Shown here: positions 6,252 through 6,820 of the stretch, piece by piece
How the letters are laid out: every line of letters starts with the position of its first letter
Position numbering within the stretch: position 1 is the first letter of the stretch
From: Tagaea sp.
GTDB lineage: Bacteria; Pseudomonadota; Alphaproteobacteria; CACIAM-22H2
NCBI GenBank assembly: GCA_023653245.1
Contig: JAMNXK010000112.1
Location: 1 to 6,820, forward strand
Reading direction: 5' to 3'
Length of the DNA stretch: 6,820 nt
Translations under genes and position numbers: made by a program
The notes under the pieces: model-generated
Told to the model about the DNA's origin: nothing
The model's database searches: none
The model's input: only the letters and a program-made list of their open reading frames with translations

Positions 6252-6270
6252 CCTCGGGTCGAGCCCGAGG
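6252..6270. repeat. Alphaproteobacterial-type intergenic palindromic repeat
   Basis: CCTCGGG (6252-6258) and CCCGAGG (6264-6270) form a perfect 7-bp stem with a five-base loop, followed by ACGACGG. The pattern CTCGGG-TCnAG-CCCGAGGAyGACG resembles a dispersed intergenic palindrome seen often in alphaproteobacteria; read on the minus strand it gives the familiar spurious peptide VVLGLDPR. It sits between the convergent rpsA and universal stress genes. Assignment to the repeat family is from memory of its appearance; copy number in this genome cannot be judged from one window. Confidence 0.55.
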
Positions 6271-6337
6271 ACGACGGAGTTCGGGGTTCGGCACCATACT
6301 CGCGCCATGAAGTGCCGCCGCGTCGTCCCCCGGCCGC

Positions 6338-6820
6338 TCAGTGATGCACGAACAAAGCGGCCGGCGAGGCGGTCAGCAGCTTGCTGGTGAACGAGCCGAG
6401 CAGCTTGGCGCGCAAGCCTTCGTGGCCATAGGCGCCCATCGCCACCAAGCCTATGTCGCGGCTGCGGATTTCGGCGGCGACGATGTCGGCGGGATCGGCC
6501 TTGCTGTCGATACCGTGCGCCGCGGCCGGCGTGCCGTGCGCGGCGAGATAGCGCGCGGCTTCGCCCGCGCGCGCGTGCGCGACCTCCGCGTCGGCGTGGA
6601 CCGCGAGCACATGCACCTCCAGCCCATGAGCGACGCCCAGCAGGGCGAAAAGCTGCAGGGCGCGCGCGGAGGGGATCGAGCCGTCATAGGCGACCAGCGC
6701 GCGCTGGGGTGCAAGCGCGCCCGCGGGCACGACGATCAACGGCCGCGGGCTTTCCTTCAGGAGCTTGCGCACCGTATCCGCGCACCCCGACGCGGCCTCG
6801 CCGTGCAGATCGCTGTCGCG
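6338..6820 (-). CDS. Universal stress protein, tandem UspA domains (partial, 5' end outside window)
   Basis: The reading frame is open to the right edge, so only the last 160 codons are seen. The visible part starts inside what looks like a first Usp domain, whose end reads RPLIVVPAG. A complete second domain follows, opening with a nucleotide-binding strand ALVAYDGS and ending in GAYGHEGLRAKLLGS, then LLTASPAALFVHH. The last motif fits the ATP-binding Usp pattern G-x2-G-x9-G-S, so this domain probably binds ATP. Such cytoplasmic proteins accumulate under stress, but a specific function cannot be given. GTG at 6772 could be read as a start but falls inside the coding sequence, because the residues before it (DSDLHGEAA and onward) continue a Usp-like domain without a stop. 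The gene converges on rpsA; the 196-base gap (6142-6337) holds the rpsA terminator and a palindromic repeat, and no terminator for this gene is obvious. Confidence 0.88.
   Translation of the reverse strand, partial: RDSDLHGEAASGCADTVRKLLKESPRPLIVVPAGALAPQRALVAYDGSIPSARALQLFALLGVAHGLEVHVLAVHADAEVAHARAGEAARYLAAHGTPAAAHGIDSKADPADIVAAEIRSRDIGLVAMGAYGHEGLRAKLLGSFTSKLLTASPAALFVHH

Noticed and set aside
3808..6297. 829-residue open frame on the minus strand across cmk and rpsA
   Set aside because: It lies antisense to two certain genes, has His/Arg/Asp-rich low-complexity composition typical of shadow frames in GC-rich coding DNA, and shows no domain.
1..6820. CRISPR arrays, insertion sequences, rRNA genes
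   Set aside because: No regularly spaced repeats, transposase or integrase motifs, or rRNA sequence were seen on either strand.

Overview
The window looks like chromosomal DNA of a high-GC alphaproteobacterium, possibly Rhodospirillales-like. The reasons are the aroA-cmk-rpsA gene order, a class II (CP4-like) EPSP synthase, a six-motif ribosomal protein S1, and a CTCGGG/CCCGAG palindromic repeat of a kind common between alphaproteobacterial genes. Taxonomy is inferred from family resemblance only; no search was run.

Layout: a short leader with a possible promoter (1-93) precedes aroA (94-1455, +). A lower-GC two-gene cassette follows: an AlbA_2/GHKL-like putative nucleic-acid-binding protein (1510-2703, +) and an orphan ParA/MinD-type ATPase (2700-3707, +). 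Then come cmk (3704-4324, +) and rpsA (4411-6141, +). The rpsA stop codon sits in a hairpin loop, and a strong intrinsic terminator lies downstream at 6178-6206. A palindromic repeat (6252-6270) lies before the convergent 3' part of a tandem-domain universal stress protein gene (6338-6820, -), which runs off the right edge.

aroA, cmk and rpsA are housekeeping genes (shikimate pathway, pyrimidine nucleotide salvage/synthesis, translation) that sit together in many proteobacteria. The notable feature is that the cassette splits aroA from cmk without breaking either gene. It is co-directional, and its two inner junctions are four-base overlaps: ATGA between its own genes and GTGA between the ParA gene and cmk. 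Its first gene has a plausible promoter overlapping the aroA stop codon. A degenerate copy of the sequence around the cmk start lies just after aroA, which could be a scar of the insertion.

The best candidate for something undescribed is this AlbA_2/GHKL + ParA pair, which has no ParB, parS, transposase or integrase beside it in the window. Smaller signals are a possible internal promoter in cmk for rpsA, a foldable three-helix rpsA leader, and the hairpin holding the rpsA stop codon.
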